From Sipunculus nudus (Eukaryota > Annelida > Sipuncula > Golfingiida > Sipunculidae), in contig CM049321.1 in NCBI GenBank assembly GCA_026874595.1, positions 11,569,479 to 11,633,478 on the forward strand: DNA of 64,000 nucleotides, given 5' to 3'. The notes under the pieces were generated by a model, which was not told where the DNA came from, searched no databases, and saw only the letters and a program-made list of their open reading frames with translations. This document shows, piece by piece, positions 1 through 11,550 of the stretch (the stretch's first letter is position 1; the number at the start of each line of letters is the position of its first letter). A program made the translations under genes and the position numbers.

Positions 1-748
1 TTACATTTCTAATATTGATTGAACGATTGTGCCCTTTATTTTTAGATAAATGTTCACTAAGAGGCACCATTGTGTAGCCATGGAATTAGTCTGCGTCCCT
101 ACGGGACATATTTGTGTGTATTTGTTGAAAAATGCTTTATTTCTCTGGTGTTTTCTCAATAAGCAAAGCATAAGCAAAACGCAAGCAAATTGTAAGCCAA
201 GGAACATTGTCGTCTTAAAATCTTTTTGCGGCTATTTTCTGAGGACATAATGTATTATTAGGCTCCCAGGGAGTATATTCATGCCAGAAATAGATGAATA
301 TTGTAGATAAATTGGGAAAGAAATGAGAAAATGGGTCTCGAAATCGATATTATTCCTTTTAGAAAATAGCAATATTTTAAATTTCTACTTTTTTTGAAAG
401 GTTTTGCCATTTATATTTAGAATCCGGTTCACTAAGCGTCACTTTTTTGTCGCCAAGGAAATTGTCTGCGTACCTATGAGTCATATTCGGGTTTATTTGA
501 AGAAAAATGCTTCATTTGTGTGGTGTTTTCTCAATATGGAAAGCATAAGCAAAACGTAAGCAAATTGTAAGCAAAGGAACAATGTCTTCATCAATTTTTT
601 TTAAATATTTTCTAGAGACATAATGTATTATTTGGCTAACCGGGAGCCTTATTATATCGGAAACGTTGAAAACAGTAGATCAATTGAGAAAAAATAAACA
701 AAAGGGTCCCTATAATCCCTAACATCTCTTATTGAAAATAGCAGTCTT

Positions 749-1125
749 TTACATTTCTAATATTGATTGAACGATTGTTCCCTTTATTTTTAGATTAATG
801 TTTACCAGGAGGCACCATTGTGTAGCCGGGGAATATGTTTGCGTCCCTACGGGACATATTCGTGTGTATTTTTTGAAAAATGCTTCATTTCTGTGGTGTT
901 TTCTCAATAAGCAAAGCATAAACAAAACGAAAGCAAATTGTCAGCAAAGAAACAATATCTTCATAAATTCTTTTTGTGACTATTTTCTGAGGACTTAATG
1001 TATTATTAGGGTTTCAGGGAGTCTAATCATGTCGGAAATAGTGGAAAATTGTAGATAAATTGGGAAAGAAATAAGAAAATGGGTCTCGAAATCGATATTA
1101 TCCCTTTTAAAAAAATTGCAATATT
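749..1125 (+). repeat. Representative A monomer (377 bp)
   Basis: A monomers begin at ttacatttctaatattg, carry an AGATTAATGTTCAC motif about 50 bp in, then the dyad GTCCC-TAC-GGGAC, the conserved core around CATATTCGTG, the 11-bp subrepeat block and an ATCGAT site near the end. The end is set by alignment of the next monomer's ttatatttcgac with the A start. Typical A length elsewhere is 374-377 bp. The choice of start point is arbitrary because the array is circularly permutable. Confidence 0.9.
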
Positions 1126-1877
1126 TTATATTTCGACTTTTTATTGAAAGATTCTGCCATTTTTATTTTGAATCCGGTTCACTAAGCGTTACTATTTTGT
1201 CGCCAAGAAACTTGTCTGTGTACCCATGGGTAATATTCGTGTGTATTTGTAGAAAAATGCTTCATTTCTGTGGAGTTTTCTCAATAAGCAAAGCATAAGC
1301 AAAACGTAAGCAAATTGTAAGCAAAGAAACAATGTCTTCATAGATTCTTTTTGTAAATATTTTCTAGAGGCATAATATATTATTTGACTAACCCGGAGCC
1401 TAATTATATCGAAAACGGTGCAAAACAGTAGATCAAATGAGAAAAAATTTAAAATATGGGTCCCTATAATCCCTAACATCTCTTATTGGAAATAGCAATC
1501 TTTTACATTTCTAATATTGATTGAACGATTGTTCCCTTTACTTTTAGATTAATGTTCACCAGGAAGCACCATTGTGTAGGAAGGGAATTAGACTGCATCC
1601 CTACGGGACATATTCGTGTGTATTTTTTGAAAATGCTTCATTTCTGTGGTGTTTTCTCAATAAGCAAAGCATAAGCAAAACGCAAGCAAATTGTAAGCAA
1701 AGGAAAAATGTCTTCATAAATTCTTTTTGCGACTATTTTCTGAGGATATAATGTATTATTAGGGTTCCAGGGAGTCTAATCGTATCGGAAATAGTAGAAA
1801 ATTGTAGATAAATTGGGAAAGAAATAAGAAAATGGGTCTCGAATTTAATATTATCCCTTTCATAAAATAGTAATATT

Positions 1878-2250
1878 TTATATTTTTACATTTTATTGAA
1901 AGATTTTGTCTTTTATTTTTAAATTTCTGTTCACTTAGCGTCACTATTTTGTCGCCAAGGAACTTGTCTGCGTACCTATGGGTCATATTTGTTTGTATTT
2001 GTAGAAAAATGCTTCATTTCTGTGGTGTTTTCACCGTAGGCAAAGAATTAGCAAAGCGTAAGGAAAGTGTAAGCAAAGGAACTACATCTTCATAAATTCT
2101 TTTTGTGAATATTTTATCAAGACATAATGTATTAGTTGACTAACCAGGAGCCTAATTATATCGGAAACGGTGCAAAACAGATCAAATGAGAAAAAATTAA
2201 AAAATGGGTCCCTATAATCCATAATATCTCTTATTTGATATAGCAGTCTT
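1878..2250 (+). repeat. Representative B2 monomer (373 bp)
   Basis: B2 follows an A monomer whose tail reads CGAATTTAATATT instead of CGAAATCGATATT. It begins ttatatttttac or ttcatatttttac, and has a TTCCTGTTCACTTAGCGTC segment where B1 has TCCGGTTCACTAAGCG (this early copy reads tttctgttcacttagcgtc). Later parts resemble B1. The linked differences at both ends show a distinct subfamily. Another full copy is at 14174-14549. Many monomers further right carry a B2 beginning joined to an A or B1 end. Confidence 0.85.
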
Positions 2251-2344
2251 TTACATTTCTAATATTGGTTGAATGATTGTGCCCTTTATTTTTAGATTAA
2301 TGTTCACTAGGAGGCACCATTGTTTAGCCAGGGAATTAGTCTGC

Positions 2345-2357
2345 GTCCCTACGGGAC
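2345..2357 (+). other. Dyad in A monomer: GTCCC-TAC-GGGAC
   Basis: A perfect 5-bp stem with a 3-base loop sits directly before the conserved core in the standard A monomer. Many A copies keep it exactly; some lose one pair (for example 7560-7572, TACCGGAC). The aligned site in B is also self-complementary. Confidence 0.8.
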
Positions 2358-2410
2358 ATATAGGTGTGTATTTTTTGAAAAATGCTTCATTTCTGTGGTG
2401 TTTTCTTAAT

Positions 2411-2454
2411 AAGCAAAGTATAAGCAAAACGCAAGCAAATTGTAAGCAAAGGAA
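2411..2454 (+). repeat. 11-bp subrepeat block, AAGCAAANNNN x4 (type instance)
   Basis: Four direct repeats of 11 bp lie end to end: AAGCAAAGTAT, AAGCAAAACGC, AAGCAAATTGT and AAGCAAAGGAA. The first seven bases are nearly constant and the last four vary. Nearly every monomer has this block at the same place. B1 copies read AAGCAAAGAAT, AAGCAAAGCGT, AAGGAAAGTGT, AAGCAAAGGAA. Eleven base pairs is close to one helical turn, so the A-runs repeat in phase. Whether this bends DNA or binds a protein is inference. Confidence 0.92.
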
Positions 2455-2689
2455 AAATGTCTTCATGATTTCTTTTTGCGACTATTTTCTTAGGATATAA
2501 TGTATTATTAGGGTTCCAGGGAGTCTAATCGTATCGGAAATAGTGGAAAATTGTAGATAAATTGGGAAAGAAATGAGGGAATGGTTTTCAAATTTAATAT
2601 TATCCCTTTCATAAAATAGTATTATTTCATATTTTTACATTTTATCGAAAGATTTTGCCTTTTATTTTTAGATTCCTGTTCACTTAGCG

Positions 2690-2735
2690 TCGCTATTTTG
2701 TCGCCAAGGAACTTGTCTGCGTCCCTACGGGACAT
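2690..2735 (+). repeat. Hybrid junction B2 to A
   Basis: A monomer that starts as B2 near 2627 switches in the shared CTTGTCTGCGT segment to A sequence (GTCCCTACGGGACATATTCG) and ends as A. This adds one monomer, so the spacing between A starts 2251 and 3376 becomes 1,125 bp instead of about 750. It is an in-register exchange. Confidence 0.82.
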
Positions 2736-5700
2736 ATTCGTGTGTACTTTTTGAAATTGCTCAATTTCTGTGGTGTTTTCTCAATAAGCAAAGCATAAGG
2801 AAAACGCAAGCAAATTGTAGGCATAGGAAAAATGTCTTCATAAATTCTTTTTGCGACTATTTTCTGAGAATATAATGTATTATTAGGGTTCCAGGGGATC
2901 TAATCGTATCGGAAATAGTAGAAAATTGTAGATAAATTGGGAAAGAAATAAGAAAATGGGTCTCGAAATCGATATTCTCCCTTTTAGAAAATAGCAATAT
3001 TTTATATTTCGACTTTTTATTGAAAGATTTTGCCATTTTTATTTAGAATCCGGTTCACTAAGCGTCACTATTTTGTCGCCAAGAAACTTGTCTGTGTACT
3101 ATGGGTAATATTCGTGTGTATTTGTAGAAAAATGCTTCATTTCTGTGGTGTTTTCTCAATTAGCAAAGCATACGCAAAACGTAAGCAAATTGTAAGCAAA
3201 GGAACAATGTCTTCATAAATTCTTTTTGTAAATATTTTCTAGAGACATAATATTTTATTTGACTAACCCGGAGCCTAATTATATCGGAAACGGTGCAAAA
3301 CAGTAGATCAATTGATAAAAAATTAAAAAAGGGTCCCAATAATCCCTAACATCTCTTATTCGATATAGCAATCTTTTACATTTCTAATATTGATTGAACG
3401 ATTGTTCCCTTTACTTTTAGATTAATGTTCACTAGGAGGCACCATTTTGTAGAAAGGGAATTAGTCTGCGTACCTACGGGACATATTCGTGTGTACTTTT
3501 TGAAAATGCTTTATTTCTGTGGTGTTTTCTCAATAAGCAAAGCATAAGCAAAACGCAAGCAATTTGTAGGCAAAGAAACAGTATCTTCATAAATTCTTTT
3601 TGCGACTATTTTCTGAGGACATAATGTATTATTAGGGTTCCAGGGAGTCTAATCATGTCGGAAATAGTAGAAAATTGTAGATAAATTGGGAAAGAAATAA
3701 GAGAATGGGTCTCGAAATCGATATTATCCCTTTTAGAAAATTGCAATATTTTATATTTCGACTTTTTATTGAAAGATTTTGCCATTTTTATTTAGAATCC
3801 GGTTCACTAAGCGTCACTATTTTGTCGCAAAGAAATATGTCTGCGTACCCATGGATCATATTCGTGTGTATTTGTAGAAAAATGCTTCATTTCTGTTGTG
3901 TTTTCACCGTAAGCAAAGAATAAGCTAAGCGTTAAGAAAGTGTAAGCAAAGGAACTACATCTTCATAAATTCTTTTTGTGAATATTTTCTCAAGACATAA
4001 TGTATTAGTTGACTAAACAGGAGCCTAATTATATCGGAAACGGTGCAAAACAGTAGATCAATTGAGAAAAAGATTAAAAAAAGGGTCCCTATAATCCCTA
4101 ACATCTCTTATTAGAAATAGCAATCTTTTACATTTCTAATATTGATTGAACGATTGTTCCCTTTACTTTTAGATTAATGTTAAGTAGGAGGCACCATTGT
4201 GTAGCCAGGGAATTAGTCTGCGTCCCTACGGGACATATTCGTGTGTACTTTTTTAAAATGCTTAATTTCTGTGGTGTTTTCTCAATAAGCAAAGCATAAG
4301 CAAAACGCAAGCAAATTGTAAGCAAAGGAAAAATGTCTTCATCAATTCTTTTTGCGACTATTTTCTGAGGATATAATGTATTATTAGGGTTCCAGGGAGT
4401 CTAATCGTATCGGAAATAGTAGAAAATTGTAGATAAATTGGGAAAGAAATAAGAAAATGGGTCTCGAATTTAATATCAACCCTTTCATTAAATAGTAATA
4501 TTTTACATTTTTACATTCTATTGAAAGATTTTGTCTTTTATTTTTAAATTCCTGTTCACTTAGCGTCACTATTTTGTCGCGAAGTAACTTGTCTGCGTAC
4601 CTATGTGTCATATTCGTGTGTATTTGTAGAAAAATGCTTCATTTCTGTGGTGTTTTCTCAATAAGCAAAGCATAAGCAAAACGCAAGCAATTTTTAAGCA
4701 AAGAAACAATATCTTCATAAATTCTTTTTGCGACTATTTTCTGAGGACATAGTGAATTATTAGGGTTCCAGGGAGTCTAATCATGTCGGAAATAGTGGAA
4801 AATTGTAGATAAATTGGGAAAGAATTAAGAAAAATGGGTCTCGAAATCGATATTGTGCCTTTTAGAAAATAGCAATATTTTATATTTCGACTTTTTATTG
4901 AAAGATTTTGCCATTTTTATTTAGAATCCGGTTCACTAAGCGTCACAATTTTGTCGCCAAGAAACTTGTCTGCTTACCCATTTGTCATATTCGTGTGTAT
5001 TTGTAGAAAAATGCTTCATTTCTGTGGTGTTTTCACCGTAAGCAAAGAATAAGCAAAGCGTAAGGAAAGTGTAAGCAAAGGAACTACATCTTCATAAATT
5101 CTTTTTGTGAATATTGTCTCAAGACATAATGTATTAGTTGACTAACCAGGAGCCTAATTATATCGGAAACGTTGCAAAACAGTAGATCAAATGAGAAAAA
5201 ATTAAAAAAATGGTCCCTATAATCCATAATATCTCTTATTGGAAATAGCAGACTGTTACATTTCTAATATTGATTGAACGATTGTGCCCTTTATTTTTAG
5301 AATAATGTTCACTAGGACGGACCATTGTGTAGCCAGGGAATTAGTCTGCGTCCCAACGGGACATATTCGTGTGTATTTTTTGAAAAATGCTTCATTTCTG
5401 TGGTGTTTTCTCAATAAGCAAAGCATAAGCAAAACGCAAGCAAATTGTAAGCTAAGGAAAAATGTCTTCATAAATTCTTTTTGCGACTATTTTCTGAGAA
5501 TATAATGTATTATTAGGGTTCCAGGGAGTCTAATCATGTCGGAAATAGTGGAAAATTGTAGATAAATTGGGAAAGAAATAAGAAAATGGGTCTCGAATTT
5601 AATATTATCCCTTTGATAATATAATAATATTTTATATTTTTACATTTTATTGAAAGATTTTGCCTTTTATTTTTAGATTCCTGTTCACTTAGCGTCACTA

Positions 5701-5790
5701 TTTTGTCGCCAAGAACTTGTCTGCGTACCCATGGGTCATATTCGTGTGTATTTTCAGAAAAATGCTTCATTTCTGTGGTGTTTTCACCGT

Positions 5791-5812
5791 AAGCAAAGAA
5801 TAAGCGAAGGAA
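5791..5812 (+). repeat. Short subrepeat block: two 11-bp units missing
   Basis: Only two units (AAGCAAAGAAT and AAGCGAAGGAA) remain, so 22 bp are missing relative to B1. The same loss is seen at 6520-6541, 8000-8021, 8729-8750, 18084-18105, 27076-27097, 31182-31203, 44320-44341 and 53693-53714. The exact two-unit size indicates slippage or unequal exchange between subrepeats. Confidence 0.88.
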
Positions 5813-6540
5813 CTACATCTTCATCAATTCTTTTTGTGAATATTTTCTCAAGACATAATGTATAAGTTGACTAACCAGGAGCCTAATTATATCGAAAACG
5901 GTGCAAAACAGTAGATCAAATGAGAAAAAATTAAAAAATGGGTCCCTATAATCCATAATATCTCTTATTGGATATAGCAGTCTTTTACATTTCTAATATT
6001 GATTGAACGATTGTGCCCTTTATTTTTAGATTAATGTTCACTAGGAGGAACCATTGTGTAGCCAGGGAATTAGTCTGCGTCCCTACGGGACACATTCGTG
6101 TGTATTTTTTTAAAAATGCTTCATTTCTGTGGTGTTTTCTCAATAAGCAAGGCATAAGCAAAACACAAGCAATTTGTAGGCAAAGAAACAATATCTTCAT
6201 AAATTCTTTTTGCGACTATTTTCTAAGGACATAATGAATTATTAGGGTTCCAGGGAGTCTAATCATGTCGGAAATAGTGGAAAATTGTAGATAAATTGGG
6301 AAAGAATTAAGAAAATGGGTCTCGAAATCGATATTGTCCCTTTTAGAAAATAGCAATATTTTATATTTCGACTTTTTATTGAAAGATTTTGCCATTATTA
6401 TTTAGGATCCGGTTCACTAAGCGTCACTATTTTGTCGCCAAGAACTTGTCTGCGTACCCATGGGTCATATTCGTGTGTATTTTTAGAAAAATGCTTCATT
6501 TCTGTGGTGTTTTCACCGTAAGCAAAGAATAAGCGAAGGA

Positions 6541-6600
6541 ACTACATCTTCATCAATTCTTTTTGCGACTATTTTCTGAGGACATAATGTATAATAAGGG
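6541..6600 (+). repeat. Hybrid junction B1 to A
   Basis: A B1 monomer with the short subrepeat block runs into the TCTTCATCAATTCTTTTTG box and continues as A (GCGACTATTTTCTGAGGAC) instead of B (GTGAATATTTTCTCAAGAC). The following 6570-6909 is nearly the same as 9157-9497. The switch lies inside the box most alike in the two families. Confidence 0.82.
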
Positions 6601-8923
6601 TTCCAGGGAGTCTAATCATGTCGGAAATAGTGGAAAATTGTAGATAAATTGGGAAAGAAATAAGGGAATCGGTCTCGAATTTAATATTATCCCTTTCATA
6701 AAATAGTAATATTTCATATTTTTACATTTTATTGAAAGATTTTGCCTTTTATTTTTAGATTCCTGTTCACTTAGCGTCGCTATTTTGTCGCCAAGGAACT
6801 TGTCTGCGTACCCATGGGTCATATTCGTGTGTATTTGTATAAAATTCTTTATTTCTGTGGTGTTTTCTAAATAAGCAAAGCAAAAGTAAAACGCAAGCAA
6901 TTTTAAAGCAAAGAAACAATATCTTCATAAATTCTTTTTGCGACTATTTTCTGAGGACATAATGAATTATTAGGGTTCCAGGGAGTCTAATCATGTCGGA
7001 AATAGTGGAAAATTGTAGATAAATTGGGAAAGAATTAAGAAAAATGGGTCTCGAAATCGATATTGTGCCTTTTAGAAAATAGCAATATTTTATATTTCGA
7101 CTTTTTATTGAAAGATTTTGCCATTTTTATTTAGAATCCGGTTCACTAAGCGTCACTATTTTGTCGCCAAGAAACTTGTCTGCTTACCCATTTGTCATAT
7201 TCGTGTGTATTTGTAGAAAAATGCTTCATTTCTGTGGTGTTTTCACCGTAAGCAAAGAATAAGCAAAGCGTAAGGAAAGTGTAAGCAAAGGAACTACATC
7301 TTCATAAATTCTTTTTGTGAATATTGTCTCAAGACATAATGTATTAGTTGACTAACCAGGAGCCTAATTATATCGGAAACGTTGCAAAACAGTAGATCAA
7401 ATGAAAAAAAATTAAAAAAATGGTCCCTATAATCCATAATATCTCTTATTGGAAATAGCAGACTGTTACATTTCTAATATTGATTGAACGATTGTGCCCT
7501 TTATTTTTAGATTAATGTTCACTAGGAGGGACCATTGTGTAGCCAGGGAATTAGTCTGCGTCCCTACCGGACATATTCGTGTGTATTTTTTGAAAAATGC
7601 TTCATTTTCGTGGTGTTTTCTCAATAAGCAAAGCATAAGCAAAACGCAAGCAAATTGTAAGCTAAGGAAAAATGTCTTCATAAATTCTTTTTGCGACTAT
7701 TTTCTGAGAATATAATGTATTATTAGGGTTCCAGGGAGTCTAATCATGTCGGAAATAGTGGAAAATTGTAGATAAATTGGGAAAGAAATAAGAAAATGGG
7801 TCTCGTATTTAATATTATCCCTTTGATAATATAATAATATTTTATATTTTTACATTTATTGAAAGATTTTGCCTTTTATTTTTAGATTCCTGTTCACTTA
7901 GCGTCACTATTTTGTCGCCAAGAACTTGTCTGCGTACCCATGGGTCATATTCGTGTGTATTTGTAGAAAAATGCTTCATTTCTGTGGTGTTTTCACCGTA
8001 AGCAGAGAATAAGCAAAGGAACTACATCTTCATCAATTCTTTTTGTGAATATTTTCTCAAGACATAATGTATTAGTTGACTAACCAGGAGCCTAATTATA
8101 TCGAAAACGGTGCAAAACAGTAGATCAAATGAGAAAAAATTAAAAAATGGGTCCCTATAATCCATAATATCTCTTATTGGATATAGCAGTCTTTTACATT
8201 TCTAATATTGATTGAACGATTGTGCCCTTTATTTTTAGATTAATGTTCACTAGGAGGAACCATTGTGTAGCCAGGGAATTAGTCTGCGTCCCTACGGGAC
8301 ACATTCGTGTGTATTTTTTTAAAAATGCTTCATTTCTGTGGTGTTTTCTCAATAAGCAAGGCATAAGCAAAACACAAGCAATTTGTAGGCAAAGAAACAA
8401 TATCTTCATAAATTCTTTTTGCGACTATTTTCTAAGGATATAATGAATTATTAGGTTTCCAGCGAGTCTAATCATGTCGGAAATAGTGGAAAATTGTAGA
8501 TAAATTGGGAAAGAATTAAGAAAATGGGTCTCGAAATCGATATTGTCCCTTTTAGAAAATAGCAATATTTTATATTTCGACTTTTTATTGAAAGATTTTG
8601 CCATTATTATTTAGGATCCGGTTCACTAAGCGTCACTATTTTGTCGCCAAGAACTTGTCTGCGTACCCATGGGTCATATTCGTGTGTATTTGTAGAAAAA
8701 TGCTTCATTTCTGTGGTGTTTTCACCGTAAGCAAAGAATAAGCAAAGGAACTACATCTTCATAAATTCTTTTTGTGAATATTTTCTCAAGACATAATGTA
8801 TTAGTTGACTAACCAGGAGCCTAATTATATCGAAAACGGTGCAAAACAGTAGATCAAATGAGAAAAAAATTAAAAAATGGGTCCCTATAATTCATAATAT
8901 CTCTTATTGGAAATAGCAGTCTT

Positions 8924-9800
8924 TTACATTTCTAATATTGATTGAACGATTGTGCCCTTTATTTTTAGATTAATGTTCACTAGGAGGAACCATTGTGTAG
9001 CCAGGGAATTAGTCTGCGTCCCTACGGGACACATTCGTGTGTATTTTTAGAAAAATGCTTCATTTCTGTGGTGTATTCTCAATAAGCAAAGCATAAGCAA
9101 GACACAAGCAATTTGTAGGCAAAGAAACAATATCTTCATAAATTCTTTTTGCGACTATTTTCTGAGGACATAATGTATAATAAGGGTTCCAGGGAGTCTA
9201 ATCATGTCGGAAATAGTGGCAAATTGTAGATAAATTGGGAAAGAAATAAGGGAATGGGTCTCGAATTTAATATTATCCCTTTCATAAAATAGTAATATTT
9301 CATATTTTTACATTTTATTGAAAGATTTTGCCTTTTATTTTTAGATTCCTGTTCACTTAGCGTCGCTATTTTGTCGCCAAGGAACTTGTCTGCGTACCCA
9401 TGGGTCATACTCGTGTGTATTTGTATAAAATTCTTCATTTCTGTGGTGTTTTCTAAATAAGCAAAGCAAAAGTAAAACGCAAGCAATTTTAAAGCAAAGA
9501 AACAATATCTTCATAAATTCTTTTTGCGACTATTTTCTGAGGACATAATGAATTATTAGGGTTCCAGCGAGTCTAATCATGTCGGAAATAGTGGAAAATT
9601 GTAGATAAATTGGGAAAGAATTAAGAAAATGGGTCTCGAAATCGATATTGTCCCTTTTAGAAAATAGCAATATTTTATATTTCGACATTTTATTGAAAGA
9701 ATTTGCCATTTGTATTTAGAATCCGGTTCACTAAGCGTCACTATTTTGTCGCCAAGAACTTGTCTGCCTACCCATGGGTCATATTCGTGTGTATTTGTAG
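8924..9800. repeat. Linker monomers between the 2.2-kb block and alpha-1
   Basis: An A monomer from 8924 is followed by mosaic monomers. The segment 9157-9497 matches 6570-6909, and the sequence then passes through B1 into the alpha unit. Homology to the second alpha copy at an offset of 11,991 bp becomes clear from about 9800. No non-satellite sequence is present. Confidence 0.8.
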
Positions 9801-11176
9801 AAAAATGCTTCATTTCTGTGGTGTTTTCACCGTAAGCAAAGAATAAGCAAAGCGTAAGGAAAGTGTAAGCAAAGGAACTACATCTTCATAAATTCTTTTT
9901 GTGAATATTTTCTCAAGACATAATGTATAAGTTGACTAACCAGGAGCCTAATTATATCGGAAACGGTGCAAAACAGTAGATCAAATGAGAAAAAAATTGA
10001 AATATGGGTCCCTATAATCCATAATATCTCTTATTGGAAATAGCAGTCTTTTACATTTCTAATATTGATTGAACGATTGTGCCCTTTATTTTTAGATTAA
10101 TGTTCACTAGGAGAAACCGTTATGTAGGAAGGGAATTAGTCTGCGTCCCTACGGGACATATTCGTGTGTATTTTCTGAAAAATGCTTCATTTCTGTGGTG
10201 TTTTCTCAATAAGCAAAGCATAAGCAAAGCGCAAGCAATTTGTAGGCAAAGAAACAATATCTTCATAAATTCTTTTTGCGACTATTTTCTGAGGACATAA
10301 TGTATTATTAGGCTTCCAGGGAGTCTAATCATGTCGGAAATAGTGGAAAATTGTAGATAAATTGGGAAAGAAATCAGAGAATGGGTCTCGAAATCGATAT
10401 TATCCCTTTAAGAAAATAGCAATATTTTATATTTCGACTTTTTATTGAAAGATTTTGCCATTTTATTTAGAATCCGGTTCACTTAGCGTCACTATTTTGT
10501 CGCAAAGAAATTTGTCTGCGTACCCATGGATCATATTCGTGTGTATTTGTAAAAAATGCTTCATTTCTGTGGTGTTTTCACCGTAAGCAAAGAATAAGCA
10601 AAGCGTTAAGAAAGTGTAAGCAAAGGAACTACATCTTCATAAATTCTTTTTGTGAATATTTTCTCAAGACATAATGTATTAGTTGACTAACCAGGAGCCT
10701 AATTATATCGGACACGGTGCAAAACAGTAGATCAATTGAGAAAAAAATTAAAAAAAGGGTCCCTATAATCCCTAACATCTCTTATTGGAAATAGCAATCT
10801 TTTACATTTCTAATATTGATTGAACGATTGTTCCCTTTACTTTTAGATTAATGTTCACTAGGAGGCACCATTGTGTAGAAAGGGAATTAGTCTGCGTCCC
10901 TACGGGACATATTCGTGTGTACTTTTTGAAAATGCTTCATTTCTGTGGTGTTTTTTCAATAAGCAAAGCATAAGCAAAACGCAAGCAAATTGTAAGCAAA
11001 GGAAAAATATCTTCATAAATTCTTTTTGCGACTATTTTCTGAGGATATAATGTATTATTAGGGTTCCAGGGAGACTAATCGTATCGGAAATAGTAGAAAA
11101 TTGTAGATAAATTGGGAAAGAAATAAGAAAATGGGTCTCGAAATCGATATTATCCCTTTTAGAACATAGGAATATT

Positions 11177-11550
11177 TTATTTTTCGACTTTTTATTGAAA
11201 GATTTTGCCATTTTTATTTAGAATCCGGTTCACTAAGCGTCACTATTTTGTCGCCAAGAAACTTGTCTGTGTACCATGGGAAATATTCGTGTGTATTTGT
11301 AGAAAAATGCTTCATTTCTGTGGTGTTTTCTCAATAAGCAAATCATAAGCAAAACGTAAGCAAATTGTAAGCAAAGGAACAATGTCTTCATAAATTCTTT
11401 TTGTAAATATTTTCTAGAGACATAATATATAATTTGACTAACCCGGAGCCTAATTATATCGGAAACGGTGCAAAACAGTAGATCAATTGATAAAAAATTA
11501 AAAAAGGGTCCCTATAATCCCTAACATCTCTTATTGTAAATAGCAATCTT
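11177..11550 (+). repeat. Representative B3 monomer (374 bp)
   Basis: B3 is marked by TGTGTACCATGGG with -AATATTCG after it, TTTTCTCAATAAGC ahead of the subrepeats (an A-like feature), GTAAATATTTTCTAGAGAC, AACCCGGAGCC and CAATTGATAAAAAATT. Copies occur at 1126-1502, about 3005-3375, 11177-11550, 12677-13050, about 15677-16050, twice in 23.1-25.1 kb, about 40.02-40.38 kb and about 62.53-62.89 kb. Its A-like middle suggests an ancient exchange between A and B. Confidence 0.82.

Larger units (their letters stand above)
1..4690. repeat. Left block: diverged, irregular A/B dimers
   Basis: About twelve monomers that match each other and the rest of the array less well than any other block. A starts lie at 1, 749, 1503, 2251, 3376 and 4128, so the spacing is 748, 754, 748, 1125 and 752 bp. 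The first dimer is the most diverged, with many private substitutions around 265-330 and 525-615. From about 2700 to 4650 the order of subtypes (A, B3, A with B1, A with B2) parallels the 2,999-bp repeat further right, at an offset of about 8,174 bp, but with many more differences. I read this as an older relative of that repeat. No gene is present. Confidence 0.9.
4691..8923. repeat. Block with a 2,210-bp six-monomer repeat
   Basis: About 4700-6565 matches about 6910-8775 at an offset of 2,209-2,210 bp. Shared private markers include ATTAAGAAAAATGGG with CGATATTGTGCC (about 4851 and 7061), GACTGTTACATTTC (about 5252 and 7462), AGGAGGAACCATTG (about 6052 and 8261) and GATAATATAATAATATT. Several B monomers here lack two 11-bp subrepeats, so some A-to-A distances are only 728-730 bp. 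Between the copies, 6566-6909 is hybrid sequence that matches 9157-9497 instead. Confidence 0.88.
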
